Below are positions 25,970-35,703 of a stretch of DNA of 64,000 bases, piece by piece. The DNA is from Bacillus sp. B-jedd (lineage in GTDB: Bacteria > Bacillota > Bacilli > Bacillales > Cytobacillaceae). The stretch's first letter is position 1. Each line of letters opens with the position of its first letter. The notes beneath the pieces are model-generated. The model saw nothing but the letters and a program-made list of their open reading frames with translations, did not search any database and was not told the origin of the DNA. The position numbers were made by a program, and so were the translations under genes. The DNA lies in the NCBI RefSeq assembly GCF_000821085.1, contig NZ_CCXR01000001.1:372001-436000 (forward strand), read 5' to 3'.

Positions 25970-26038
25970 ATCGATAAGGCTGCCACATTAGGGCACGTGG
26001 TTCCGTCTACTATTTGAGAGGAAAGCGGAGGAAACCGG

Positions 26039-26569
26039 ATGTCGAGGAAAGAGATTATTTCGGAGTGGTTCCATCAGTACAGCCATGATGTTTATCATTT
26101 TTTGATTTATTATACGGGCAAAAGTGATGTCGAGGATCTTGTCCAGGAGACGTTCATCAAGGCGCTGAAAGGCCTAGAGCGTTTCAACTACAACTCAAGC
26201 CCGAAGACATGGCTGTTTACGATTGCTCGGAATTTGGCAATTGATGAGGCGAGGAAGAAGAAAAACAGGATTTGGGATAAAATCGCGCGGTTTGATCAAA
26301 TGGCGGAAGGTGTCGCCGCGGAGACGCCGGAAACGATTTTTGAGGAAAATGAACAGGCGCGGGAGCTGCTGACGGCGATTCAGAAGCTGAAGCAGAATTA
26401 CCGGGAAGTCGTGATTTTAAGGGGCATCAAGGAATTGAGTGTGGCGGAAACAGCTGCGGTACTGGATTGGACCGAGGACATGGTCAGGACGAATTATTCT
26501 CGCGCCCTGAAAGCGCTCCGCAATCAAAAAGGAGGTGGCCTCAATGAGCGGTCAGGAAGAATTTCGTGA
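26039..26569 (+). CDS. ECF sigma factor
   Basis: 176 residues with sigma region 2 (DVEDLVQETFIKALKGL and SSPKTWLFTIARN) and region 4 (LKQNYREVVILRGIKELSVAETA with the HTH after it). The SigW/SigX-like ECF layout is clear. The downstream gene overlaps by 26 bases and encodes a one-helix membrane protein, the usual anti-sigma partner. AAGCGGAGGAAACC precedes the ATG. The controlled signal is unknown. Confidence 0.92.
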   Translation: MSRKEIISEWFHQYSHDVYHFLIYYTGKSDVEDLVQETFIKALKGLERFNYNSSPKTWLFTIARNLAIDEARKKKNRIWDKIARFDQMAEGVAAETPETIFEENEQARELLTAIQKLKQNYREVVILRGIKELSVAETAAVLDWTEDMVRTNYSRALKALRNQKGGGLNERSGRIS

Positions 26570-27197
26570 ACTGGAATCGGCATTGAAGGGCCTTCCGCAG
26601 AAACAGCTGAAGCAAGCTTCTTTTGATAGGATTCATCAATCGATTATCGAGGAGGCCGACCGGCTTGATGCTAAGGATCGGTGGATGAGGGTTATGAAAC
26701 GGTCGCTCGCCGGGGTGACGGGTGCAGCGGCGCTTTTCGTCGTTATATTGGTAGGATATCTTGTAGTAAATCAAGGCAGTTTCGACCAGTCGGAGTCTGC
26801 AAAAATGTCCGAAGATAAAGCCTCAGGAGGCGACCAGGACACCGGAGATAGGAAGATGGAGAACTTTAGTAATGGGGATTTAAATGGGGAACTCACCGTC
26901 GAAGCCTTGAAGAGTAAGGATGGGACGAATGATTGGACCGGCAGGAGAATCAATGATGCGTCGGAGATTGAGCGGATAAGGGGAATATTTGGCGGTGCAG
27001 AGTGGGAGGAAACTACAGCCAAAATGGACCGGGCAGAGGCAGACTTCATCCTGAATGGTAAATACTCTATTTCAGTATTGCCGGAGGACAACAGTCTTGA
27101 AATTTTTGTTGAAGGTGAAAACAAATACACGAAGCTGCCAAAAGAAGAATCCGAAATATTATATAAAATTTTGGCAGGAAAAAAGCCCGGCGAGTGA
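26544..27197 (+). CDS. Membrane anti-sigma factor-like protein
   Basis: 217 residues. A short cytoplasmic N-terminal region (about 1-52) is followed by one membrane helix (about 53-75) and an extracytoplasmic domain of about 140 residues rich in charged residues. The start at 26544 is preferred because AAAGGAGGTG lies six bases upstream. Overlap with the sigma gene implies co-translation and regulation of that sigma factor. The outer domain has no recognised family. Confidence 0.8.
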   Translation: MSGQEEFRELESALKGLPQKQLKQASFDRIHQSIIEEADRLDAKDRWMRVMKRSLAGVTGAAALFVVILVGYLVVNQGSFDQSESAKMSEDKASGGDQDTGDRKMENFSNGDLNGELTVEALKSKDGTNDWTGRRINDASEIERIRGIFGGAEWEETTAKMDRAEADFILNGKYSISVLPEDNSLEIFVEGENKYTKLPKEESEILYKILAGKKPGE

Positions 27198-27239
27198 GCT
27201 GCCGGATTTATAGAGTGTGGAAAATAGTGAAACACAACC

Positions 27240-27274
27240 AAAGTCCCTGTACCGTAATTGGTCAGGGACTTTGA
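27240..27274. terminator. Hairpin between the anti-sigma and upp genes
   Basis: Ten-base perfect stem AAAGTCCCTG/CAGGGACTTT between convergent genes; T-rich on both sides, so it can serve either strand. Confidence 0.75.
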
Positions 27275-27281
27275 TTATTTC

Positions 27282-27911
27282 TTATTTGGTACCAAATAAA
27301 CGATCTCCCGCATCTCCAAGGCCAGGAACAATATAGCTTTTTTCATTCATGTTCTCGTCTAGGGCAGCCAGGTAAATATCCACGTCTGGATGTTCGGTGT
27401 GTATGATATCAATGCCTTGCTGGGCCGCACAGATACACATAAGTTTAACACTATTTGCTCCACGTTTTTTTAAAGCCGCAATTGCAGCGCAGGATGATCC
27501 GCCTGTTGCCAGCATAGGGTCCAAAACGATAAGTTCCCTCTCGTTGATATCAGATGGGAGTTTGGCGTAATATTCTACAGCCATGAGAGTTTCGGGGTCA
27601 CGGTACAGTCCGATATGGCCAACTTTTGCCGAGGGAATTAATTTGAGGATTCCATCAACCATTCCTAGGCCAGCTCGCATAATTGGCACAATCCCTAACT
27701 TTTTCCCACTGATAATTTTTGATGTCGTCTGACTGACCGGGGTCTCAACTGTAATTTCCTTAAGCGGAAGACTTCTGGTAATTTCATATACCATTAAGGC
27801 TGCTACTTCATTAACTAACTCGCGAAACTCTTTTGTCCCCGTATTTTTATCGCGAATGAAGGTTAGTTTGTGTTGAATTAAAGGATGGTCAAACAAAACT
27901 ATATTTTTCAT
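27282..27911 (-). CDS. upp: Uracil phosphoribosyltransferase
   Basis: 209 residues, the usual family length, from the ATG at 27911 (AGGAGC upstream); an ATG 15 bases further out is in frame but less likely. It makes UMP from uracil and PRPP. The PRPP loop is [10 protein letters not shown] and the N-terminal [16 protein letters not shown] and C-terminal [13 protein letters not shown] are hallmark segments. Housekeeping upp usually sits near glyA or pyrP; here it lies next to a PucR regulator and nucleobase permeases, so this may be an extra copy for salvage of imported uracil. Confidence 0.95.
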   Translation of the reverse strand: MKNIVLFDHPLIQHKLTFIRDKNTGTKEFRELVNEVAALMVYEITRSLPLKEITVETPVSQTTSKIISGKKLGIVPIMRAGLGMVDGILKLIPSAKVGHIGLYRDPETLMAVEYYAKLPSDINERELIVLDPMLATGGSSCAAIAALKKRGANSVKLMCICAAQQGIDIIHTEHPDVDIYLAALDENMNEKSYIVPGLGDAGDRLFGTK

Positions 27912-28151
27912 ATATGCTCCTGACATTAAAATAGTATTAAATTAATAGTATACCAAAATAGATAGTTACTCATTAGCAGTTTTCCACATAATTTGAGCTA
28001 ATATTTATATAGTAGTGACAAATCCTAAAGCTTTATAAAAAAATAAAAATTTGGTTGCTGCCTATGTGATACGATTGTGTTTAAGTGTTGCATTAAAAAA
28101 ATATAAAAATCATCAAGTGGTTTCTGGTTAAACATCGAGGGGGTTACTGCG

Positions 28152-29780
28152 TTGGATGTGACAATAAAGGATATTTTAGAGCTTAAAAGTTTCGATAAGG
28201 TTAAAGTTATTGCTGGCGAGGAAGGTATGAATAATAAGATTAATAATGTATATTTTATGGAAGTGCCTGATATATTCAGTTTTATTGATAGTAATGGCCT
28301 GTTACTGACGACTCTTTATCCAATAGCCCATGATAAAGAAGCAATTGAGCGATTTCTCCCCAAATTGGTTGATAAAAAGATTTCAGCTATTGGCATTAAA
28401 CCTGGCCGATATATAGATGAAATTCCACAGGTCATGCTTGATCAAGCCAATACGTTAGATTTGCCTCTGTTAGTCCTTCCTGACGATGCAAACCTTTCAG
28501 TATTAAGTAATGGTATTTTAGAGGCCTTGCTCGATAAGAAAAATTCCATGCTCGAATTCAGAGATGATGTACATAACCAATTGATTAAACTTCTACTGGA
28601 AGGTTCAGATCTCACAAAACTGGTAAAATCACTCTCGGCTATAATTAAATCGCCTGTTCTGTTAATTAACGAGCGTCTGGAATTAATTACGAGTTCGATT
28701 AATCCTAAGCAAATTTCAGTAGAAAAAAGAGTTGCAATCAAACAATCCTATAGGAACGTTGAAAATATTAAAGACACTATCCAGATAAGTATATATGGAC
28801 ATAATCATTTGGAAGAAGACATCATTTTTAATCCCATTATTGCGGGAGAGGAGTGTTTAGGTTATTTTATCGCTTTGCCCAGCAATTTGGAGTATAGAAT
28901 AAATATAAAAGTAGCATTGGAACAGGCATCCTTACTTTCCGCATTTTTATTTTTGAAGGAAGAAGCAGTTTTGCAAAAGGAAAGAAACCACCTCGATTCA
29001 TTTGTCAGAGACTTGCTAAATCAAAAAATAAAATCCCAGCTAGAAATAATGCAAAAAGCAAAGGTATTTAAATGGGATTTAGATTTCCCTGTTATTCTCT
29101 TAAACATTGAGGAACTGAGCAACGATGAATCTATCAAAAAGGGATTTTATGCTCAAATGAAGGATATAGAAATGATTGAAAGAATTATATCGGAAAAATT
29201 GGATTTACCACTCCAAAAATGTAAAGTAATTCATCATGATGATGGACTGATTTGTTTTATTAGTGTGCTATTTGAAAATAGGAAGAATGAGAGGCTTCGT
29301 GTGGCCTGTGAAAGTGTTATTAATTATTATAAAAACAAGTATAAATTGGGGATTTCTAAATCGAGAATTGTAGAAAAGCTGACCGATTTAAAAGAAGCCT
29401 ATGATGAAGCGAAGGTAGCCACTAAAATCTTTAGAATTTTAGAGAAAAAGGAAGCTTTTATTAGAAGCTATGATGACCTTGGGGTTTATAAAATTATTCA
29501 CCATATTAGTGATAGAAACGTTCTGAAGGAATATGTTAATTCTAAAATAGGTGTCCTGTTGAATACGCCGGATACAGATATGCTTGATATGATTTCTTGT
29601 TTAATAAAGAATAATTTCAATTTGCAGAAGACAGCAAAAGAGCTTTTTATCCATTACAATACGCTGAGATACAGACTTGAAAAGTTAAAGGAAAGCGGAA
29701 TTGATTTTAATAATGGTTTTGATCTCGCGGAAGTAGCCCTGGCTTATAAAATTCATATTTATCTGGAACTAGGCAAATAA
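28152..29780 (+). CDS. PucR-type transcriptional regulator
   Basis: 542 residues. The N-terminal PucR domain (about 5-125, opening with TIKDILELKSFDKVKVIAGEEG) is followed by a GGDEF-like CdaR middle region and a C-terminal HTH_30 (NNFNLQKTAKELFIHYNTLRYRL). The family controls purine and allantoin catabolism. The TTG start has GAGGGGG nine bases upstream. Its place between upp and the permeases, near an fdrA/carbamate-kinase block, makes it the likely local regulator. The gene is A+T-rich like the rest of this block. Confidence 0.88.
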   Translation: MDVTIKDILELKSFDKVKVIAGEEGMNNKINNVYFMEVPDIFSFIDSNGLLLTTLYPIAHDKEAIERFLPKLVDKKISAIGIKPGRYIDEIPQVMLDQANTLDLPLLVLPDDANLSVLSNGILEALLDKKNSMLEFRDDVHNQLIKLLLEGSDLTKLVKSLSAIIKSPVLLINERLELITSSINPKQISVEKRVAIKQSYRNVENIKDTIQISIYGHNHLEEDIIFNPIIAGEECLGYFIALPSNLEYRINIKVALEQASLLSAFLFLKEEAVLQKERNHLDSFVRDLLNQKIKSQLEIMQKAKVFKWDLDFPVILLNIEELSNDESIKKGFYAQMKDIEMIERIISEKLDLPLQKCKVIHHDDGLICFISVLFENRKNERLRVACESVINYYKNKYKLGISKSRIVEKLTDLKEAYDEAKVATKIFRILEKKEAFIRSYDDLGVYKIIHHISDRNVLKEYVNSKIGVLLNTPDTDMLDMISCLIKNNFNLQKTAKELFIHYNTLRYRLEKLKESGIDFNNGFDLAEVALAYKIHIYLELGK

Positions 29781-29794
29781 GTATTTCTTCAAAA

Positions 29795-29825
29795 AAAAAT
29801 CTCCCGTTCTAAGGGAGATTTTTGT
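29795..29825. terminator. Bidirectional terminator between the PucR gene and a permease gene
   Basis: Stem AAAAATCTCCC/GGGAGATTTTT with a short loop, with A runs before and T runs after, serving both convergent genes. Confidence 0.88.
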
Positions 29826-29845
29826 TTTGTGTTTTTTAATCATAT

Positions 29846-31153
29846 TTATTCTGCTTTTTGTAACCTGGTCTTATTCCTGCTTGCTATCTCGACAAATAAA
29901 ATCATTAAGGTACCGACTACCAGTCCATTGCTTAGTAGTGTAACAGCAATAGGGTGCAAGGAAGAAAAAGCATCCAATGGAACAAACATCAACCCAATTC
30001 CTGTGAAAAGTGGAACGGTAACCTTCTTAACCACTTTGTCAATTTCTTCATTTTGAAATAGTTCACGTAATCCCAGAGTTAAAATTTCTACATATACTGG
30101 AAGAATTGCAGCATAGCCTACTGCTACAGGTAATGTGGAAATAAAGGCCATAATTGGAGAGAGGAGGCTTGCAATTAAAACTAGTAAGGAACCAATAACA
30201 AAAGGTGTTTTATTATAAATTTTGCTTGTCTGTATAAAACCTGCAGCTCCAGAAATAGAAACCGTCCCCATTGTGGAAAATAAACCGCCCAGTATTTGCC
30301 CGAGACCCATAACGATACCTGATTTAATAATACTGGATTTTTGTGATTTTGATGTATAGTGTTTGATGACCTTCTCGACCACTTTAATACTTGCAATCAT
30401 ATTTGTAAGCAGTAGAACTGTGATTAGAAAGATAATTGGGAGCATTCCTGCTTCAAACTTTGGAGGACCGAATACAAACATGGATGGAAGTTTGAAAATA
30501 TGGGCAGTTTTTGCAACAGTATGGGAGCCAAGATCGAAAATTCTATAGATAGCCCAGCCTATTCCAAGACTGATAATGATACTGTATTGGCTGAATTTAT
30601 GACTTCTGTTTAACCAAAAAGATAAAATTGCGGTAAAAGCTGAAAGTAGTAAAAGTTTTAGGTTAACTGTACCATTCGATGAAATTCCCAACATAGCTGT
30701 TAGAAAGGCACCGCTTAATTGGACAATCAACAATATTAGATAAGTACCGATAACTGTGGCCGTGAAAAACTTTGCTAAATGGTTAACCAATCCAAATGAC
30801 GTCATTATGATTGCCATTATCCCGCTAATGAAAAGGGCCGTTTCAAGCACTTGTAAAGTTTCTAGAGAGGAACTATATAATGTCTTCCCAATTCCCGCAT
30901 ACAAAATAAAAAAACCCCACCAAAGTCCTGCAGGCCCCTCATTAATTGGCAGTTTATGGCCAAAGGTAATTTGAAGAAGGCCAGTTAACGCTAATACAAA
31001 AAATGTCCTTGAAACAAAATCGATTGAATCCTGTCCTGTCAAGCCGTAAAGGGTTCCTATTGCAACAGGAACAACAATGCTTCCTGAAACAATATATAAA
31101 AACCACTGCAGCGATGTAAATGTACTTTTCAAAGTAAAATCCCCTTTATTCAT
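29846..31153 (-). CDS. NCS2-family purine/pyrimidine permease
   Basis: About 435 residues and 12-14 helices. It resembles the divergent Bacillus group of xanthine/uracil permeases (YwdJ-like), with LQWFLYIVSGSIVVPVAIG at the N-terminus and a GGLFSTMGTVSISGAAGF segment. An in-frame TTG lies further upstream at 31234, but residues between it and 31153 do not look like the family. The ribosome binding site is weak. It is transcribed away from the next permease gene. Confidence 0.78.
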   Translation of the reverse strand: MNKGDFTLKSTFTSLQWFLYIVSGSIVVPVAIGTLYGLTGQDSIDFVSRTFFVLALTGLLQITFGHKLPINEGPAGLWWGFFILYAGIGKTLYSSSLETLQVLETALFISGIMAIIMTSFGLVNHLAKFFTATVIGTYLILLIVQLSGAFLTAMLGISSNGTVNLKLLLLSAFTAILSFWLNRSHKFSQYSIIISLGIGWAIYRIFDLGSHTVAKTAHIFKLPSMFVFGPPKFEAGMLPIIFLITVLLLTNMIASIKVVEKVIKHYTSKSQKSSIIKSGIVMGLGQILGGLFSTMGTVSISGAAGFIQTSKIYNKTPFVIGSLLVLIASLLSPIMAFISTLPVAVGYAAILPVYVEILTLGLRELFQNEEIDKVVKKVTVPLFTGIGLMFVPLDAFSSLHPIAVTLLSNGLVVGTLMILFVEIASRNKTRLQKAE

Positions 31154-31445
31154 AAGTCGAAAAACGGCATAAATGAAAATTATCACATTATAAGCAAGAG
31201 GGTCAACAGGGGTTTTACGAAAAATACTCCTCAATATAAAACATTTAGATATGATTAATTTTCTGTTGAAAAGTTTTATTTATTTATTATTCTTTTGTTA
31301 TAAAAGTTAACGAAAATTTAACTTGTTTTTGTAGAAGAGTGCCAATGATATCCTCTCATTTAGGTGTTACGATTATTATGCTTCAAAAAAGATATCCGGA
31401 TTATCAAAATATTTAAATCTGTAAGTCAGGAAGCGAGGAGTTGCC

Positions 31446-33008
31446 ATGACCCAGCAGAAGGTAAAAATTTGGACTAAAGGTGATATAGATGGCTTTTTTG
31501 GGTTGTTCACAAATAATTTAACTAATCTTTTAATTATGGCTGGATTACTGAATCTGTCCATTGGCTTGCCTGCAAAACTAGTTTACGGAGAGATTCTTCC
31601 TGCTGTCGGTCTCTCAATTTTTGTTAGTAGTATTTTCTACACCTATATGGCCTATAGGCTTTCAAAATGTGAAAAAAGGCTGGATGTGACCGCTCTTCCA
31701 ACTGGAGTGAGTGTCCCGCATATGTTTTTAATTGTTTTTCTAATTATGGGCCCTGTTTATTGGAAAAGTGGTGATCCTTATCTAGCATGGTTTACTGGTT
31801 TAACCTGGTGTTTGATCAATGGATTAATAGCCATGAGTGGGTCTATAATAGGCCCGAAATTAAGGGATATTCTTCCCCGGCCTGCTATGTTAGGTACCTT
31901 AACGGGTGTGTCTTTAACGTTTATTGTTATGACTCCTGCTATGAACACATGGGAAGTTCCCTATATCGGCTTTGTTTCATTGGTTATTATCCTTCTAGGT
32001 TGGTTTGGGAAAGTTAACGCGCCGTTTAAAATTCCCATCGGCTTAGTGGCTATTGTAGTCGGTACCATCATAGGCTGGGCTACAGGTTATATGGATATTA
32101 AAGCTGTTACAGATTCTTTTAATCATATAGGATTTTCCTTACCTGCATTTTCTGTAAGCCGTTTAATAGATGGTTTCGGTGTTGCTCTTCCATTCCTAGC
32201 ATCTGCTGTACCACTTGGTATATATAATTTCATGGAAACTATTGATAATTTGGAAAGTGCCTCCGTAGCTGGTGACCATTATAACACGCGACAAGCTCTG
32301 GTCTTTGATGCAACCTCCACAATAGTAGCAAGTTTATTCGGAAGTCCGTTTCCAATCGCTGTATATATTGGACATGCAGGCTGGAAGGAAGCAGGCGCCA
32401 GGATAGGTTATTCCTGGATGACTGGTCTCTCGGTTCTGATATTAACCTGGCTTGGATTAATTTCACTCTTACACACATTAATTCCATTAGTCGCTATTTT
32501 GCCGATTCTTATCTATATAGGTTTAATTATCGGGGCACAGGCATTCCAATCGACGGATAAAAAATATGCACCTGCAATTATACTCGCAATGATACCTTGG
32601 CTGGCAAACTGGGGACAAAATATTATTGATACAGCAATAAATGCAGCTCAAACGACAGCAAAGGAAATTGGCTTTAGTGCAATTGCACAGTCAGGCCTCA
32701 ATTATAGTGGCATGGTAACCCTTGGTGCGGGAGCTATTATAGTAGGAATGATTTGGTCTAGTATTCTAGTTTTTATTATTGATCAGAATTTTAAAAACGC
32801 AGGTATCGCAAGTTTAGTGGGCTCATTATTATCCTTTTTTGGGATTATTCATTATGAAACTGTATCTTTCGCTGTTGGAACTGAAATGTCACTCAGTTAT
32901 TTGGTGATTAGTTTCATTTTTATTATGTTGCATATAAAAAAAAATAAACGTTATTTAGGAGGAATCATCCATGACAAAACAATTAACAATGAAAGCGAAG
33001 CCATTTGA
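31446..33008 (+). CDS. NCS2-like permease, first gene of the carbamoyl catabolic operon
   Basis: 520 residues with about 12 helices and the segments FGLFTNNLTNLLIM and DNLESASVAGDHY. It is a close paralogue of the permease at 33664 (same KGD(I/L)(D/N)GFFGLF opening). Related transporters carry uracil, xanthine or similar ring compounds. GAAGCGAGG precedes the ATG. Its last 38 bases overlap the amidohydrolase gene. Confidence 0.82.
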   Translation: MTQQKVKIWTKGDIDGFFGLFTNNLTNLLIMAGLLNLSIGLPAKLVYGEILPAVGLSIFVSSIFYTYMAYRLSKCEKRLDVTALPTGVSVPHMFLIVFLIMGPVYWKSGDPYLAWFTGLTWCLINGLIAMSGSIIGPKLRDILPRPAMLGTLTGVSLTFIVMTPAMNTWEVPYIGFVSLVIILLGWFGKVNAPFKIPIGLVAIVVGTIIGWATGYMDIKAVTDSFNHIGFSLPAFSVSRLIDGFGVALPFLASAVPLGIYNFMETIDNLESASVAGDHYNTRQALVFDATSTIVASLFGSPFPIAVYIGHAGWKEAGARIGYSWMTGLSVLILTWLGLISLLHTLIPLVAILPILIYIGLIIGAQAFQSTDKKYAPAIILAMIPWLANWGQNIIDTAINAAQTTAKEIGFSAIAQSGLNYSGMVTLGAGAIIVGMIWSSILVFIIDQNFKNAGIASLVGSLLSFFGIIHYETVSFAVGTEMSLSYLVISFIFIMLHIKKNKRYLGGIIHDKTINNESEAI

Positions 33009-33642
33009 TTTTGAGTTTAATCCCGAACATACTGCCCTTGTAATTATTGATATGCAACGTGACTTTTGTTACCCGGGAGGATTTGGTGAAAAACTTGGAA
33101 ATGATATTACTTTAACAAGGTCTATAATTCCCCAGTTGCAAAGGGTTTTGGAAAAAGCACGGGAGTCTGGCTTAACTGTTATTCATACCCGTGAAGGACA
33201 TAGACAAGATCTCTCTGATTGTCCGCCTAGTAAGTTGAACAGAGGAAAGAAGCAAGGGGCAGGTATCGGCGATGAAGGACCAATGGGAAGGATTTTGGTT
33301 CGTGGCGAATATGGTCATGATATTGTTGACGAATTAAAACCTGTTAATGGAGAGATTATTATTGACAAGCCTGGTAAGGGTGCTTTTTATAGAACGGACT
33401 TAGATCTCATATTAAAAAATAAAGAAATAACTCATTTGCTAGTTGGTGGAGTTACAACACATGTTTGTGTCCAGACTACTATTCGGGAAGCAAATGACAG
33501 GGGCTATGAATGTTTATTATTGGAGGATTGTGCGGCTGCTTTCGATCCTCAAGATCACGAAGATTCCATTAGAATGATACACCAGCAGGGTGGTATTTTT
33601 GGGTGGACAGCCCCCTCTGAAAGTTTATTAAAAGTGTTGTAA
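32971..33642 (+). CDS. Isochorismatase-fold amidohydrolase (biuret/ureidoacrylate hydrolase-like)
   Basis: 223 residues. The catalytic triad of cysteine hydrolases is visible: Asp27 (IIDMQRDF), Lys133 (IDKPGKGAF) and Cys166 (GGVTTHVCVQTT). KPGKGAFYRTDLDLIL and the following segment recall biuret amidohydrolase and RutB-like ureidoacrylate hydrolase. It probably releases ammonia and a carbamoyl-type product from a ureide. AGGAGGA precedes the ATG. Neighbours FdrA, DUF1116 and carbamate kinase fit a pathway that ends in carbamoyl phosphate. Confidence 0.85.
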   Translation: MTKQLTMKAKPFDFEFNPEHTALVIIDMQRDFCYPGGFGEKLGNDITLTRSIIPQLQRVLEKARESGLTVIHTREGHRQDLSDCPPSKLNRGKKQGAGIGDEGPMGRILVRGEYGHDIVDELKPVNGEIIIDKPGKGAFYRTDLDLILKNKEITHLLVGGVTTHVCVQTTIREANDRGYECLLLEDCAAAFDPQDHEDSIRMIHQQGGIFGWTAPSESLLKVL

Positions 33643-33663
33643 TAAAGAAGGAGAATAATACAG

Positions 33664-35217
33664 ATGAATACTAAAATCGGTACCCCATGGTTTGTTAAAG
33701 GAGATTTAAATGGATTTTTTGGTCTGTTTAGTAATGTTCTAACTAATATACTTGCTGCAATTGGATTGCTTGTTTTTGCTATAAAGATGCCGGGAGATAT
33801 TGTATATGGGCATATTGTTCCTGGAACAGCAGTTGCAGTAGGGCTAGGTGGAATAATACTTGGAATTCAGGCTAGGCGGAAGTCTTTAAAGGAAAATAGG
33901 GATAATGTTACGGCAATGCCGTATGGAATAAGTGTTCCGCACTATTTTGTGGTGGCATTCGCAGTTATGCTTCCGGTTTATGCGCAAACAAAAGATTGGA
34001 CTTTAGCCTGGTCCGTTGGCGTTGCATGGAATATTGTACAAGGGATTGTAATTACACTAGGAGCTTTTGTAGGACCATTTATACAAAAGTATATTCCGAG
34101 ATCCGCTATGCTTGGCTCACTGGCTGGTATAGCACTAACCTATATAGCTATGAATCCAATCGGACAGGTGTTTACAACGCCTCATATTGGCTTATTAACA
34201 TTAGTAATCGTTATTGCAGGCTGGCTTGCACACAAAAAGTTCCCAGGGAATATGCCGGCTGGATTAATGGCAATTGTAATAGGTATGATTATTGCTTGGG
34301 CTACTGGATTTATGAATGTAAATGAGGTTAAAGAAGCAGCTAAAGGGTTCTCAGTTGCTTTTCCTACTCTAGCTAACTTTGGAAATATAGTTGAAGGATT
34401 TGCCTACTTGTCACCTTTCTTAGCTGCAGCTATTCCGCTGGCAATCTATGATTTTCTCGAAAGCTTGGACAATATTGAAAGCGCGTCTGTTGCTGGGGAC
34501 CACTATCCTATTACTTTAACAATGTTGATTCCAGGTCTATTAACACTTCTTGGTGCTCTCTTAGGAAGTGTATATCCTATGATTGTTTATATCGGACATC
34601 CGGGATGGAAAAAGGCTGGTGCACGAGTAGGATATTCTATTGCAACAGGGGTTGGAGTAATACTTCTAGCATTTCTAGGGCTTCTTCCGCTAGTCCTAAC
34701 TGTAGTACCACTAGTTGCGCTTCTGCCTATCTTGGTTTATATTGCCATGGTCATTGGAGCGCAAGCCTTTGGAGAAACGAAACCTCAGCATATTCCGGCA
34801 CTTATTATTGGGCTTATGCCATTTGTGGCTAGTTATGTTATTACTCAAATAAAAAATGCGTTAGGGGCAGTTGGAACGACGCCAAGTGAAGTTGGGTATG
34901 ATGTATTGGCTGCTAACGGCATACCATTCTTAGGATGGCAAACACTAGGTTCAGCAGATATTCTCGTTTCAATGTTATTAGCTACAATTGTTATATTTAT
35001 TATTGACCGTAATTATAAACGCGCAGCACTTTATGCTGTTATATCAGCAGTATTATCCTACTTTGGCGTAATTCATGGACCCGAAATTGGGATTGGCGTT
35101 GGGCTGAAAATATCAATTGGATATTTAGTAATGGCAGTTGGACTGATAGGTCTGCATTATTATAAAAATGAGGAAAAAGTAGAAAACAAATTAATGGGCA
35201 AAGAAAAGTTGTCATAA
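33664..35217 (+). CDS. NCS2-like permease, paralogue of the gene at 31446
   Basis: 517 residues with about 12 helices. FGLFSNVLTNILAAIG and DNIESASVAGDHYP match the paralogue at 31446. AAGAAGGAGAATAATACAG precedes the ATG, 21 bases after the hydrolase stop. Two related permeases around one hydrolase suggest import of two related substrates, or import and export of substrate and product. Confidence 0.82.
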   Translation: MNTKIGTPWFVKGDLNGFFGLFSNVLTNILAAIGLLVFAIKMPGDIVYGHIVPGTAVAVGLGGIILGIQARRKSLKENRDNVTAMPYGISVPHYFVVAFAVMLPVYAQTKDWTLAWSVGVAWNIVQGIVITLGAFVGPFIQKYIPRSAMLGSLAGIALTYIAMNPIGQVFTTPHIGLLTLVIVIAGWLAHKKFPGNMPAGLMAIVIGMIIAWATGFMNVNEVKEAAKGFSVAFPTLANFGNIVEGFAYLSPFLAAAIPLAIYDFLESLDNIESASVAGDHYPITLTMLIPGLLTLLGALLGSVYPMIVYIGHPGWKKAGARVGYSIATGVGVILLAFLGLLPLVLTVVPLVALLPILVYIAMVIGAQAFGETKPQHIPALIIGLMPFVASYVITQIKNALGAVGTTPSEVGYDVLAANGIPFLGWQTLGSADILVSMLLATIVIFIIDRNYKRAALYAVISAVLSYFGVIHGPEIGIGVGLKISIGYLVMAVGLIGLHYYKNEEKVENKLMGKEKLS

Positions 35218-35491
35218 TTATGAATCCTATTAACACTCCCATTAAATTCTCTAAATTTAGATCTGCTGGTATGGTTATGTAAATTAATAAGGAGTTAAAC
35301 TCTTTGTACTGTACTCAGTGTTTTTGGGAATGTGATAAATATGATATCTGATGACTATAATTTCTTTTTGTTTTGGTAATCAAAAAATATTCTATTCCTC
35401 TATAAATAGATTAAAGTAAATGAATCTACAGATGTTCTTGCCATGTTTTAGAAATAAAACCAAGTAACCCTATAGTTTTAAGCGGAAAATA

Positions 35492-35591
35492 TTGTGGTTG
35501 GATCTACTTAAACTCAATTTTGAGAAAGCGGAGAAATGGGATTTATCTATTTCACGCTTTTCTCTTTTGAGTAGAGAATATCTAGCCACAA
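35492..35591. repeat. 100-base imperfect palindrome in an otherwise empty gap
   Basis: Outer arms TTGTGGTTGGAT (35492-35503) and ATCTAGCCACAA (35580-35591) pair throughout with G-T wobbles, and pairing continues inward (GAGAAAGCG with CGCTTTTCTC). This is a MITE-like or small-RNA-like hairpin. No flanking target duplication is obvious. The rest of the 486-base gap 35218-35703 is A+T-rich and shows no convincing gene. Confidence 0.6.
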
Positions 35592-35703
35592 CACTAAAAG
35601 AAATCAACTACTTAATCATTACTGCTATTGTTCAGGAATAAATAAAGTTTTTGGAGTAGGTTTTGCTTTAGTAATGATGTTAGAAGGATAAAGGAGAATC
35701 AGA

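Noticed and set aside
31154..31234. Upstream TTG start for the minus-strand NCS2 permease
   Set aside because: The added 27 residues do not resemble the family and the ribosome binding site is misplaced.
35218..35491. Remnant gene in the gap before fdrA
   Set aside because: All six frames are broken and A+T-rich; no residual domain was recognised.
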